Of a stretch of 42,201 bases of DNA, positions 27,049-35,943 are shown in pieces. The stretch comes from a virus, in IMG/VR virus record IMGVR_UViG_3300025400_000034, positions 1 through 42,201 of that record. The stretch is one strand, 5' to 3'. The notes under the pieces are model-generated. The model was given only the letters and a program-made list of their open reading frames with translations. It made no database searches and was not told where the DNA came from. Position numbers and translations under genes: made by a program. Numbering within the stretch: the first letter of the stretch is position 1; each line of letters begins with the position of its first letter.

Positions 27049-27351
27049 ATGACTAAGTATGTATACCAAATACAAGGTGCATTGGAAAATGCAGAAAGAA
27101 AGTTTTGTGGCTTTCGAGTGTTGGTAGCCAACAAGGACTTTATGGATCTTGCCGATGTACCTGCCGAAGTGTTTCCAAAAGAAACCTCAGCTTACATTCA
27201 GTTTAGGCTAAGAGTCACAGAACGGTTTGATATACGAAAACTACCCCCATCCGTGGAGAGCAGTATTAGGATGCCGTTAGGGCATTGGCTAGATTATTGG
27301 ATAATGAAAAACTTTGGCAATCCTTGCAAACCAAAAAATACTAACGCTTGA
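27049..27351 (+). CDS. hypothetical protein, 100 aa
   Basis: Not recognised. 100 aa: MTKYVYQIQGALENAERKFC then KDFMDLADVPAEVFPKETSAYIQFRLRVTERF, a small alpha/beta protein, ending GNPCKPKNTNA. First gene of the rightward arm. Its last 38 nt overlap the Hint ORF in another frame; a six-A run at 27333-27338 sits at the crossover. Its SD is poor, in keeping with a possible leaderless start. Confidence 0.55.
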   Translation: MTKYVYQIQGALENAERKFCGFRVLVANKDFMDLADVPAEVFPKETSAYIQFRLRVTERFDIRKLPPSVESSIRMPLGHWLDYWIMKNFGNPCKPKNTNA

Positions 27352-28312
27352 TTATTGGAAGACAGCCCATGACCTACGGGCAGGGGATTACGTATTTGAC
27401 AAAGAGGGTAGGCTCCAAAAAGTAACCCTGGTCCAAGAATACCGGTCAGACAGCTGCTACCGTGTCACATTCAATGACCACCTAACAGTGGAGGGCGACC
27501 AGCACCTTGGGTTCCAAATTGAAGACAAGCGCTACCGTGATCGCCTAGACCAGTACAAAGGCAAGTTTAAATTCAAACGCCCGTTAAAGTTTAAAAAAGT
27601 TTCGGACTTACCAGCAGACAACCTAATGCAAAACAATGGGAGCCATGCGTTTTCTATACCCACCACCAAGCCACTTCAGTTTCCCCACCAGTCCCTACCC
27701 GTCCCTCCTTTCATCTTTGGCTATTGGTTCTTTACCCATGAAACCCGCAATAGAAGGATGCACTTCTCTAAGGGCAACCACGACTTCCTTACCGAAACCT
27801 TTAAAGACGCCGGGTATTCCATAATAGAGCGGGGCAAACACTCAAATGGAGAAAAGTACTTTTCTGTACACCCAACCATTGAGTCACACCTTAACTTTGA
27901 CCTTCCGTACCGAATTCCAAACAATTATCTCTTAGCTTCTGCAGAGCAACGATTGGAACTGCTCAAAGGTATTTTGTGCGCCAAACCCAAATCCTACTCC
28001 AAGAAAACCGGTCTATTCCGATTTACTAACGGGCATCTACCAATTGTCCAACAGATACAAGCGCTAGTGGAATCATTAGGACATAAAACAACCTTGGAAA
28101 TAAATGAACAGCGTAAAAGCTATATACTTATTTTCAGATCTAAGTTACAATTAGTAAATAACCAAATACCACACCCAAAGCCTTTAGTACACCAAGGACG
28201 TAGGTACATCAAAGCAATTTCCAAGTTGCCGCCGCAATTGTGCGTTCACATTGAAACCGAAGGAGCTGATAATAGTTACCTGGTCGGAGAAGGATTCATA
28301 GCTGTATGTTAA
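27314..28312 (+). CDS. Hint/intein-like protein with homing-endonuclease-like middle
   Basis: Up to 332 aa from a TTG at 27314; no ATG fits the N-terminus. Residues ~8-70 match an intein N-terminal region: KILTLDYWKTAHDLRAGDYVF, then YRVTFNDHLTVEGDQHLGF (block B-like). The C-terminus (CVHIETEGADNSYLVGEGFIAVC) matches block F, but the terminal His-Asn of block G is absent and no N-terminal Cys/Ser is in frame, so protein splicing is unlikely. The ~200-residue centre (FIFGYWFFTHETRNRRMHFS, LLKGILCAKPKSYSK) looks like a degenerate LAGLIDADG endonuclease. Its stop overlaps the terminase start by 7 nt. It is probably a free-standing or decayed intein next to its usual host gene. Confidence 0.65.
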   Translation: MAILANQKILTLDYWKTAHDLRAGDYVFDKEGRLQKVTLVQEYRSDSCYRVTFNDHLTVEGDQHLGFQIEDKRYRDRLDQYKGKFKFKRPLKFKKVSDLPADNLMQNNGSHAFSIPTTKPLQFPHQSLPVPPFIFGYWFFTHETRNRRMHFSKGNHDFLTETFKDAGYSIIERGKHSNGEKYFSVHPTIESHLNFDLPYRIPNNYLLASAEQRLELLKGILCAKPKSYSKKTGLFRFTNGHLPIVQQIQALVESLGHKTTLEINEQRKSYILIFRSKLQLVNNQIPHPKPLVHQGRRYIKAISKLPPQLCVHIETEGADNSYLVGEGFIAVC

Positions 28313-29748
28313 CCCCGCAACAAGAAAAGACCCTTACCAAATTTATTACTGAAAGGCAACACTGGCCTAAAGCACAGCTTGACGCCGCCGTTTGGCAGAT
28401 TAAATGGAAGCTACAGGCACTGCCACACCAAAAGGAACCTGAGGATGGAGAGTATGACACATTTCTTATGCTTGCGGGCCGGGGGTCTGGCAAGACGCAC
28501 ACTGCGTCTCATTGGATTGGTATTCGCGCTTGGATCTTCGACAACACTCGCTGGCTTGTCACCGCCCCAACCTCTAATGATATCCGTGCAACTTGCTTTG
28601 AAGGAGACTCCGGTCTTCTCAATATCATACCCGCGTCACTTATACGAGATTACAACAAGTCCCTCTTTGAAATTACCCTTATCAACGGAAGCCTCATTCA
28701 AGGAATCCCAGCTTCAGAACCAGAACGGTATCGTGGTAAACAATACCATGGAGCTTGGTTTGACGAGTTGTGTGCCTTCGATTATATTGACGCAGCATAC
28801 GACGGAGTACAGTTCACATTGCGTCTTAGAGACCCTCGCCTTCCAAGGGTCCAGCAAATCATTACCACCACCCCCAAGCCAAAAGAGCTCATTGTTGACC
28901 TCAACGAAGGTAAAGTCGGTGGTGACGTCTACGTTGCAAACGCATCCTCGTATGACAATCGGGCGAACCTCTCCGAGACATTTTTCAAACAGCTAGAAAC
29001 CTACGACGGCACCGACATTGGTCGGCAAGAGATTTATGGTGAGATTCTTGATCCGGAGCAAGCAGGTATTATCAAACGCAAGATGTTTAAGCAATGGCCG
29101 GCTTCCAAGCCAACACCAAACCTAGAATACGTTATTGCTTCCTATGACCCTGCTACCTCAGAAAAAACACACAACGACCCAACAGCTTGCACAGTGTGGG
29201 GTATCTTTGAAAACACCGACGTGGGAACTTGTGCCATTCTATTGGATGCTTGGGACCAGCATTTATCCTACCCAGAACTTCGCCGCAAAGTAATTGAAGA
29301 TTTTAAAGAAGTTGTATACGGGGCAGACAATACATTCGGTAAAGGCCGTAAAGCAGACCTTATCCTCATGGAAGATAAGTCAGCAGGTATCTCCCTTATC
29401 CAAGAGCTACAGGGCTCTGGGGTGCCTGTAAGAGCCTACAATCCTGGCAGGGCTGATAAAGTACAGCGTCTTAATATCGTAGCCCCCTTGGTATCAAAAG
29501 GTAAAATCTACATTCCAGAAGACGCCAAAATCAAAGGCGAGTTTGCAGACTGGGCCAAACGTTTCCTGCGCCAAGTCTGTTCATTCCCAGAAATGGGTGG
29601 CCATGATGACTATGTTGACTCACTATCCCAAGCCCTGCGAGTCCTGCGTGATTCTGGCTGGATTAGGTTAGATCCACTCCCAGCCCGCGATTATGACTAT
29701 GCTGACGAGGACCCACGTAAAAGAACTGCAAATCCATACGCCCAATAA
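28306..29748 (+). CDS. terL: terminase large subunit
   Basis: 480-aa ATPase-nuclease that drives DNA into the prohead. Walker A AGRGSGKT (57-64), Walker B WFDE (151-154) and coupling motif TTTP (187-190) form the motor. The RNase H-like nuclease has Asp in ASYDPAT (D281), LMEDKS (E356) and HDDYVD (D434/D437). The C-terminus is DPRKRTANPYAQ. The ATG at 28306 lies within the last codons of the Hint ORF. It is followed immediately by a hairpin plus a GCATTAGTA element, so the portal gene has separate control. Confidence 0.93.
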   Translation: MLTPQQEKTLTKFITERQHWPKAQLDAAVWQIKWKLQALPHQKEPEDGEYDTFLMLAGRGSGKTHTASHWIGIRAWIFDNTRWLVTAPTSNDIRATCFEGDSGLLNIIPASLIRDYNKSLFEITLINGSLIQGIPASEPERYRGKQYHGAWFDELCAFDYIDAAYDGVQFTLRLRDPRLPRVQQIITTTPKPKELIVDLNEGKVGGDVYVANASSYDNRANLSETFFKQLETYDGTDIGRQEIYGEILDPEQAGIIKRKMFKQWPASKPTPNLEYVIASYDPATSEKTHNDPTACTVWGIFENTDVGTCAILLDAWDQHLSYPELRRKVIEDFKEVVYGADNTFGKGRKADLILMEDKSAGISLIQELQGSGVPVRAYNPGRADKVQRLNIVAPLVSKGKIYIPEDAKIKGEFADWAKRFLRQVCSFPEMGGHDDYVDSLSQALRVLRDSGWIRLDPLPARDYDYADEDPRKRTANPYAQ

Positions 29749-29749
29749 G

Positions 29750-29785
29750 GGGCGGATTCCCCCTATTTTTTGCATTAGTATGAAT
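29750..29785 (+). promoter_or_regulatory. GCATTAGTA promoter-like element, copy 4, with overlapping hairpin
   Basis: GGGCGG (29750-29755), 16 nt containing CCCCC and TTTTTT, then GCATTAGTA (29772-29780), then TGAATAGGA. The GGGG...CCCC hairpin followed by T residues also looks like a terminator for the large terminase. The portal start is ~40 nt downstream. Confidence 0.65.
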
Positions 29786-29817
29786 AGGAACATATATCCA
29801 CCAAATTAATAGAAATT

Positions 29818-32739
29818 ATGGCACAACCACAATTACCGATTCAACAAGGCAGTAACTTGCTAAATTTAGACGCCGAAGATAACCTTCACGAAAAAGAAGG
29901 TCAAGACGACGAGATGGATGCGTACGCCGAACAATTTGATTTGGACGACGACGAAGTTGAACAAGAAGTCATTGAACTGGATGACGGTTCCGTAGTAGTT
30001 AACTTTAAAGAAACACAAGGCCCGCAAAAAAATCCCGAGTTCTATACAAACTTGGCAGAAGAATTTGATGAGCAAACTTTAAATTCCCTTGCCAACGAAT
30101 ATTTGGACTTGATTGATGTTGATACAGAATCGCGGTCCCAAAGGGATAAACAGTACGAAGAAGGACTTCGTAGGACCGGCCTTGGTAAGGACGCTCCTGG
30201 TGGTGCTACTTTCGACGGTGCTTCTAAAGTTGTGCATCCCGTCATGGCCGAGGCTTGCGTTGACTTCGCAGCTTCCTCGTCAAAAGAACTATTACCGCCC
30301 GACGGACTTGTCAAATCGAACATCAAAGGCGATGCCGACAAACGAAAAGAAGATACAGCCGATCGTAAAGTAACTTTTATGAACTGGCAGCTCACTGAGC
30401 AAATTCCAGAATACCGTGACGAGATGGAGCAGCTGCTGACCCAGCTCCCACTCGGCGGTTCCCAATTCCTTAAATGGCGCTATGACGATGAACAACGTCG
30501 TCCAACATGCGAATGGGTGCCGATTGATAACATTTTATTACCTTGGTCATCAACAAACTTCTACACAGCTCAACGTGTAACTGAAGTACAAGACATTACT
30601 GAAGATACTTTCCTACAGCGAGTTGAGTCCGGTATTTACCGTGATATTGATTCTGATTACTCTTCAGATGCCCCGCTTAACGACCAAACCAGATCACAAA
30701 AAGCCAACGACAAAATCGAAGGTAAAGATCTACCGTCCAAAAACATTGACGGCCTGCGCCGAATCTATGAAATTACATGTTTCATGCGCATGGAAGAAGA
30801 TCCAGAAACAGAAGGCAAACGTGCCCCATATATTTTAACAATTGACGAAACTACTTCTAAGGTTCTGTCACTCTACCGTAACTGGGAAGCCGGCGATGAA
30901 AAACTTGAGAAGCTGGATTGGTTCGTGGAGTTCAAATTTATCCCATGGCGTGGAGCTTACGCTATCGGACTGCCTCATCTTATTGGCGGTCTCTCCGCTG
31001 CTCTTACTGGCTCTTTGCGCGCTCTGCTTGATGCTGCTCATATCAACAACAGCCAGACAATGCTTAAACTTAAAGGTGGACGAATTGGTGGGCAGTCAGA
31101 CCGAATCGAACCAACCCAAGTAGTAGAAATTGAAGGCGCACCTGGTGTTGATGATGTACGTAAGATCGCAATGCCAATGCCGTTTAATCCACCATCAAGC
31201 GTTCTTTATGATTTGCTTGGTTGGTTAACTGCTGCAGCTAAAGGTGTAGTAACAACAGCAGAAGAAAAGATTGGTGAAGCTAACAACCAAATGCCTGTGG
31301 GCACAACCCAAGCTCTTATTGAGCAAGGTGCTAAAGTATTCTCTAGCATCCATGGCCGTTTACACCGTTCACAAGCTAAATCTCTTAAAATCGTTTCACG
31401 TATCAATCATTGGTACTTGGATGAAATGGACAATCAGTCCGGCGAAGAGATTGAAGTTCGGGACTTTGCTTACAACTCAGATGTACGCCCAGTATCAGAT
31501 CCTAACATTTTCTCTGAGACCCAGCGTCTTGCTCAGAACCAAGCACTTTTACAAATGGCGTCTACTGCGCCCCCAGGAATGTTTAACCTTCGTGCGGTTT
31601 ACTCACGAATTTTAGGACAGCTTAAAATTCCAGCGGTTGGAGAAGTATTACCAAACCCACAAGGTGTGGTTGAATCTAATCCAGCATTGGAAAACGTATC
31701 AATGACAATGGGGCAAGCAGCTGCTGCGTTCCCAGACCAAGATCATATTTCCCACATTCAAGTTCACTTAGAATACGCAAACAATCCTGCCTACGGTGGT
31801 AACCCAGTTATTGGGCCTATGTTCTCCCCACACGCTTTAGAACATATTAAGCAGCATTTAACATTGCACTATTTGCAAGAAATGCGTGGCTATGTAGCAA
31901 AAGCTAGCAACGGCAAAGACAAATTTGAGTTGCATAAAGAAAGACCACTTGACGGCGATGCACAAAAAGCAATTGCATTGGCGTCACGTATGGTAGATAA
32001 CGACGCCAAAACCAATTTAGCTCCGTATATCCAGCAAATTCAAGCTCTGGCTCAGAAAGTTGCTCAAGCTCAACAGGCTCAACAGCAATCTGCAATGATG
32101 TCTGACCCAACTGCTGCGGTTATTATGCAAACACAGATGGCAGAAACAAAACGTAAAGCTGCAGAAGCTCAGACTCAGCAACAATTTGAAACACAGAAAC
32201 AGCAACAAAACTATCAACTGGAAATCGCTCAACTTCAGCAAAAAGTTCAAGAACTTCAAGCTAAGTACGGTACTCAAACTAGCATTGATAACCAACGTAA
32301 TGCTACAGACATTGCTATGGCTAACATCAATAACTCTGCTAAAGAGCGTATTGCCTTGATTAATGCAAAATCGCAAATGAGCCAACAGCAAATTGCTCTT
32401 GATGCAGCACAAAATCAGTCTGCGCAAGAAGCCATTCAAACTTCAGAGGCAGACATACGTCAGCACGGTTTAGCTGTACAGCAACAACAGTTTGAACAAC
32501 AGTCTCAGCAAGTTCAAAACCAGATTGAAGCTCAAAAAGCACAGCAAGATCAACAGCAACAAGCCCAAGCCCACCAGCAACAGGTAGCTCAGCAAGACCA
32601 ACAGCACCAACAAGGCTTGCAACAAGCTGACCAACAGCATCAACAAGCAATACAACAGGCTCAACAGCAGCATGAGCAACAACTACAACAGCAACAAGAA
32701 CAACAAGCAGCAGCCCCACAACCCCCACAAGGACAATAA
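29818..32739 (+). CDS. portal protein with long Gln-rich C-terminal tail
   Basis: 973-aa protein in the portal position between the large terminase and head genes. After an acidic N-terminus (residues 1-65), the body has features of large portals from podovirus-like phages: LPLGGSQFLKWRYDDEQRRP, then VPIDNILLPWSS and WTIGLPHLIGGLSAA-like helices near residue 385. From about residue 735 to the end it is Gln-rich coiled coil and low complexity (many QQ and QAQQ repeats). Portals form the dodecameric ring for packaging and tail attachment; a C-terminal barrel is common, but a Gln-rich tail of more than 200 residues is unusual. The TAATGG stop overlaps the next start. Confidence 0.8.
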   Translation: MAQPQLPIQQGSNLLNLDAEDNLHEKEGQDDEMDAYAEQFDLDDDEVEQEVIELDDGSVVVNFKETQGPQKNPEFYTNLAEEFDEQTLNSLANEYLDLIDVDTESRSQRDKQYEEGLRRTGLGKDAPGGATFDGASKVVHPVMAEACVDFAASSSKELLPPDGLVKSNIKGDADKRKEDTADRKVTFMNWQLTEQIPEYRDEMEQLLTQLPLGGSQFLKWRYDDEQRRPTCEWVPIDNILLPWSSTNFYTAQRVTEVQDITEDTFLQRVESGIYRDIDSDYSSDAPLNDQTRSQKANDKIEGKDLPSKNIDGLRRIYEITCFMRMEEDPETEGKRAPYILTIDETTSKVLSLYRNWEAGDEKLEKLDWFVEFKFIPWRGAYAIGLPHLIGGLSAALTGSLRALLDAAHINNSQTMLKLKGGRIGGQSDRIEPTQVVEIEGAPGVDDVRKIAMPMPFNPPSSVLYDLLGWLTAAAKGVVTTAEEKIGEANNQMPVGTTQALIEQGAKVFSSIHGRLHRSQAKSLKIVSRINHWYLDEMDNQSGEEIEVRDFAYNSDVRPVSDPNIFSETQRLAQNQALLQMASTAPPGMFNLRAVYSRILGQLKIPAVGEVLPNPQGVVESNPALENVSMTMGQAAAAFPDQDHISHIQVHLEYANNPAYGGNPVIGPMFSPHALEHIKQHLTLHYLQEMRGYVAKASNGKDKFELHKERPLDGDAQKAIALASRMVDNDAKTNLAPYIQQIQALAQKVAQAQQAQQQSAMMSDPTAAVIMQTQMAETKRKAAEAQTQQQFETQKQQQNYQLEIAQLQQKVQELQAKYGTQTSIDNQRNATDIAMANINNSAKERIALINAKSQMSQQQIALDAAQNQSAQEAIQTSEADIRQHGLAVQQQQFEQQSQQVQNQIEAQKAQQDQQQQAQAHQQQVAQQDQQHQQGLQQADQQHQQAIQQAQQQHEQQLQQQQEQQAAAPQPPQGQ

Positions 32740-32966
32740 TGGCAACTAAAAAACAAGACGGCGGCGAATTAGGCTTCCGCAAATCATACAAAATGACTGG
32801 TACCCCTGGCTATGCTGGTGGTCCTGGTGAAACAACCATCGACAAAGGTAATTCAGGCTCCAAACGCGCTAATAATGCCGTTCTTAATGGCAACAAAATG
32901 GCCAAAGACAGCAAAGTTGGTCAAAGTAAGAACCTTAAAGATATTAAAGGCGGAAACTTTTATTGA
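32739..32966 (+). CDS. small Gly/Lys-rich protein, 75 aa
   Basis: 75 aa, basic, low complexity, largely disordered (GTPGYAGGPGETTIDKGN; SKRANNAVLNGNKMAKDSK). Coupled to the portal by TAATG. Followed by a hairpin and GCATTAG element. Possibly a minor virion component; not recognised. Confidence 0.6.
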   Translation: MATKKQDGGELGFRKSYKMTGTPGYAGGPGETTIDKGNSGSKRANNAVLNGNKMAKDSKVGQSKNLKDIKGGNFY

Positions 32967-32971
32967 TTTAA

Positions 32972-33002
32972 GGGCGGATTTTTCGCCTTTATTGCATTAG
33001 TA
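32972..33002 (+). promoter_or_regulatory. GCATTAGTA promoter-like element, copy 5, with terminator-like stem
   Basis: GGGCGG (32972-32977), 16 nt, GCATTAGTA (32994-33002). GGGCG and CGCC pair to give a terminator-like stem before TTTATT. The ATG of the next gene is only 5 nt further (33008). Confidence 0.6.
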
Positions 33003-33007
33003 AGAGT

Positions 33008-33196
33008 ATGAAAGACTTTATCAGTGAAATTATTTCTCGCATGAGAAATGAAAAGCAAAAAATCGCAGAAGCTGTCACTGCGGGTCATAATGTAAACAAT
33101 TTTGAGGACTACCAACGCTTAGTTGGCCGTGCCGAGGGGTTTCAAGCAGTTTTGGACATTATTGACGAACTTTTGACGGAAGACGACGAATCGTAA
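33008..33196 (+). CDS. small conserved phage protein, 62 aa
   Basis: 62-aa helical protein (MKDFISEIISRMRNEKQKIAEAVTAG...YQRLVGRAEGFQAVLDII). The pattern of a long helix, then Y-x-x-L-V-G-R-x-E-G-x-x-x-x-L, is typical of short proteins found beside phage head genes in T7-like and related aquatic phages. No function is known. The start lies 5 nt after the promoter-like element, so it may be translated from a leaderless message. Confidence 0.6.
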   Translation: MKDFISEIISRMRNEKQKIAEAVTAGHNVNNFEDYQRLVGRAEGFQAVLDIIDELLTEDDES

Positions 33197-33217
33197 GATT
33201 CAGAAAGGGATTGCCGA

Positions 33218-33658
33218 ATGGCGATTGATTTTAATAGTAGGGAAGAACCAGATTTACGCTCAGAATTAGAGTGTTTTCCTGAAGTAGACCCCGGTGTAGA
33301 GATTCTTGGCGACCGAGTACTGGTGCAATTGCGCAGGGAAAAGACAACAAGTAAAGGCGGTATCATTCTTGTGGATGAAACCAAGCAAACTCTTCGTTAT
33401 AACGAGACAGTAGCTAAAGTACGTGGAATTGGCCCCTTAGCATATAAGAGTCCAGACGATTTAACACCTTGGCCGGAAGGCAATTGGTGTAATGTTGGCG
33501 ATTTAGTTCGCACCATCAAGTACGGCGGCGATCGATTCGTAGTGCAACCTGAAGATGATGGCGCGGCTGTGGTGTTTATTACACTGCAAGCGCGTGAAGT
33601 GATCTCCAAGATCAAATCGTTTGAAGCAGCACAAAAAATGAAAGCGTTTGTTGATTAA
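33218..33658 (+). CDS. GroES-like co-chaperonin
   Basis: 146-aa protein of the Cpn10 fold. GVEILGDRVLVQLRRE starts the barrel, TTSKGGIILVDETKQ is the mobile loop with the GGIIL hydrophobic contact that docks to GroEL, and NWCNVGDLVRTIKYGGDRFVV matches the GDxV...G segment. An insertion (YKSPDDLTPWPEGN) and N- and C-terminal extensions make it longer than GroES (97 aa). Phage co-chaperonins such as T4 gp31 enlarge the GroEL chamber to fold the capsid protein; its place among head genes fits that role. GAAAGGGA precedes the start. Confidence 0.82.
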   Translation: MAIDFNSREEPDLRSELECFPEVDPGVEILGDRVLVQLRREKTTSKGGIILVDETKQTLRYNETVAKVRGIGPLAYKSPDDLTPWPEGNWCNVGDLVRTIKYGGDRFVVQPEDDGAAVVFITLQAREVISKIKSFEAAQKMKAFVD

Positions 33659-33678
33659 TAACTTTGTAGAAAGTATGT

Positions 33679-34665
33679 ATGGCAGATAATGATAAAGATG
33701 TTCCTATTAAGGAACGGGAAGATGGCACAGTGCTCGCCAAATTGGAGGTCCCAGATGAAGTAGAGGACCAAGAAGAGCCTAGACACAAAAAAGAAGAACA
33801 CGAAGATAACGAAGACGGCGACCATGAAGAAGATGGCGGCGACGACGAAATGGACGCAGCAGAGACTGACGAAGAACGCGAGTCAATTCGTGAAGCTCGT
33901 CGTGAAGAGCGAAGACTCAAAAAAGAGTTAAAGAAACAGCGCGATCTTTCTTCAAAGAATAAGATTAATGCACTTGAGCGTCGAAATGCAGAACTTGCAG
34001 AACGCTTAGCTAAGGTTGAAAACACAGCATCATCTTACGAGTTTGCACAACTAGACAAGGCTATCGAAGACGAAGCCACTCGTGTTGAGTACGCTAAGAT
34101 GAAAATGCTTCAAGCAGCTCAAGCTAATGATGCAGTAAGTCAAATGGAATACTTAGAACAGTTAACAGACGCTAAACAACGTCTTAACCAAGCTCAGCAT
34201 TACAAAAAACAGCAAGTGGACCAAGCACAGTCACCAAAACAGAATGTGCCAAACCCAATCGCAACAGAAGTTCAACAAAATGCCACAAAATGGCTTAAAA
34301 AGAACTCTTGGTATGATCCACAAGCTAGAGATACAGATAGTAGAATTGCCAAAGTAGTTGACCAAGAGCTCGTAACCGATGGTTGGGATCCAAGTGATCC
34401 TGAGTATTGGGAGGAGCTAGATAATCGTTTGCAGTCCCGTTTACCACACCGCTACACCAGTAAAGGTAGTAAAGAAGGTAGGCGCTCTTCAGGCCCAACA
34501 GCCTCAAGCAGATCATCTAATGCAACAGCGCAAAAGCCTGGCACAATCACATTAAGCCGTGAACGTGTACAAGCAATTAAAGACGCAGGCGCATGGGATA
34601 ATACAGAAAAACGAAACAAAATGATCCGAGCTTATGCTTCGTATGATCGTCAAAATAAAGGTTAA
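33679..34665 (+). CDS. scaffold-like head assembly protein
   Basis: 328 aa. A very acidic N-terminal third (residues ~15-70, Glu/Asp/His), a long coiled coil (about 70-180: EERESIREARREERRLKKEL...), a Gln-rich linker and a basic C-terminus. A segment NATKWLKKNSWYDPQARDTDS near residue 200 recurs in phage scaffold-type proteins. Position just before the capsid genes, helical composition and length fit an internal scaffold. No protease motif is seen. Confidence 0.7.
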   Translation: MADNDKDVPIKEREDGTVLAKLEVPDEVEDQEEPRHKKEEHEDNEDGDHEEDGGDDEMDAAETDEERESIREARREERRLKKELKKQRDLSSKNKINALERRNAELAERLAKVENTASSYEFAQLDKAIEDEATRVEYAKMKMLQAAQANDAVSQMEYLEQLTDAKQRLNQAQHYKKQQVDQAQSPKQNVPNPIATEVQQNATKWLKKNSWYDPQARDTDSRIAKVVDQELVTDGWDPSDPEYWEELDNRLQSRLPHRYTSKGSKEGRRSSGPTASSRSSNATAQKPGTITLSRERVQAIKDAGAWDNTEKRNKMIRAYASYDRQNKG

Positions 34666-34670
34666 TTAAA

Positions 34671-35225
34671 ATGGCAACGAACCCAAGAATTAAACGTGAC
34701 TTAGAAGACCGTCTTTTAGACCGAGTCGAAGAAACGAAAGAACGGATCGCTAATGACGATCCAGAAACATTATCCAAGAAGGAGCGTGTAGCTGCGTTTC
34801 GTGATAAGTGGCAAAACTCGGCTTTGCCGGATTTGCCAAACGGAGTCCTTCCCGGATTCCACTTGTGCTGGTTATCAACAACCAACACGTATGACAGTAT
34901 CGACAAACGCATAGCGTTGGGTTATGAACCAGTTAAAGCCTCGGATTTAGGTAAAGGCTTTGAAGGACTAGGTAAAATGAGCTCGGGCAAGTTTGAAGGC
35001 TGTATTAGTTGTAATGAAATGGTTCTCTTCAAGTTACCAGAAGAAATCTATCAAGAAGTGATGAAAATGTTGCATCTTGAGGATCCCCTCGAGCATCAAC
35101 GTAATATTACCGCAAACGTTCGGAGCTCTGCTCAAGAAGGTAAAGGTGGTAGATCAATTCTTGAAGGTGGTATTTTGGAAATGGAAAAGGAAGCCGCAAA
35201 AGCAAACGCTAATGTTCGCTTTTAA
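34671..35225 (+). CDS. conserved head-region protein, 184 aa
   Basis: Not assigned. 184 aa: helical charged N-terminus, then LPNGVLPGFHLCWLSTTNTYDSIDKRIALGYEPV, a recognisable block of an uncharacterised protein that lies between scaffold and capsid genes in related aquatic phages, then EGCISCNEMVLFKLPEEIYQEVM. Probably involved in head assembly. Separated from the scaffold gene by 5 nt. Confidence 0.65.
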   Translation: MATNPRIKRDLEDRLLDRVEETKERIANDDPETLSKKERVAAFRDKWQNSALPDLPNGVLPGFHLCWLSTTNTYDSIDKRIALGYEPVKASDLGKGFEGLGKMSSGKFEGCISCNEMVLFKLPEEIYQEVMKMLHLEDPLEHQRNITANVRSSAQEGKGGRSILEGGILEMEKEAAKANANVRF

Positions 35226-35257
35226 TATCAATCTTCAAAAATAACAAAGGAAAATAA

Positions 35258-35923
35258 ATGTCTTCAACATTTCAACCCTTTGGTCTGAAGCCTGCGTATC
35301 ACCCAAGTGGTTTAGATCGTGCAGTACCGTTCGCCGGTACTAACAGCTATGTCACTGGTGTTTCAGGTTACAGTGCTCCTTACAGTTTGAGTTCTGGCCA
35401 GTCTTTCTGGCAGTATCAACCTTTAGCGATTACTTCTTCTGGCCAATTGACTATCGCCAACCAAACCGCATCAAGCGGTAAAGTTTATGGCGTATTTGAC
35501 GGCGTAGAGTACACCAACTCTGACGGTCGTCGTTCAGTAGCTAAATATGCTTCTAAATTGACACTTGATGCTTCTACAAATATCGTTTTCTGGATCTTCG
35601 CTGACCCAGCAATCGTATACGAAGCTCAAATCAACGGCTCAGCAACAGCTTCTGCCATCGGTACTGAATACAATTTCGACACAACAACTAACTATACTAC
35701 TGCTGATGGCTATGCTATCGGTAACGGTGGTGCTGGTTTCTCTACTACTGCATTGCTTGCAACTGCTGTTGGTAGTACAAACCAAGGTCAAGTTCGCGTA
35801 GTTGGATTGGGACGTGAAGTAGCATACCCAGCTGGTAATACCAATGCTTGGGGCGATGCCTACACAATCGTTCAGGTTCAGATCTGCAACAACCAGTTCG
35901 CCGCTCCGTCGACGTCCGTTTAA
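35258..35923 (+). CDS. capsid accessory/decoration-like protein, 221 aa
   Basis: 221 aa, Ser/Thr/Gly/Ala-rich, beta-predicted (MSSTFQPFGLKPAYHPSG...; GKVYGVFDGVEYTNSDGRR). Proteins of this type (N-terminal F-G-L-x-P, then a small beta-barrel with Y-G-V-F-x-G-V) precede the capsid gene in many related phages and have been found in virions. A cement or decoration role is likely but not shown. Strong SD AAAGGAAAATAA. Confidence 0.65.
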   Translation: MSSTFQPFGLKPAYHPSGLDRAVPFAGTNSYVTGVSGYSAPYSLSSGQSFWQYQPLAITSSGQLTIANQTASSGKVYGVFDGVEYTNSDGRRSVAKYASKLTLDASTNIVFWIFADPAIVYEAQINGSATASAIGTEYNFDTTTNYTTADGYAIGNGGAGFSTTALLATAVGSTNQGQVRVVGLGREVAYPAGNTNAWGDAYTIVQVQICNNQFAAPSTSV

Positions 35924-35943
35924 TTAATACGAAAGGATAAGCA

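Noticed and set aside
26853-27134. Minus-strand frame across element B encoding a poly-Lys run
   Set aside because: The Lys run is just the 24-T tract read in reverse; the frame follows the inverted repeat, not a gene.
32017-32791. Leu/Val-rich minus-strand frames opposite the portal tail
   Set aside because: They are antisense shadows of CAA/CAG glutamine codons.
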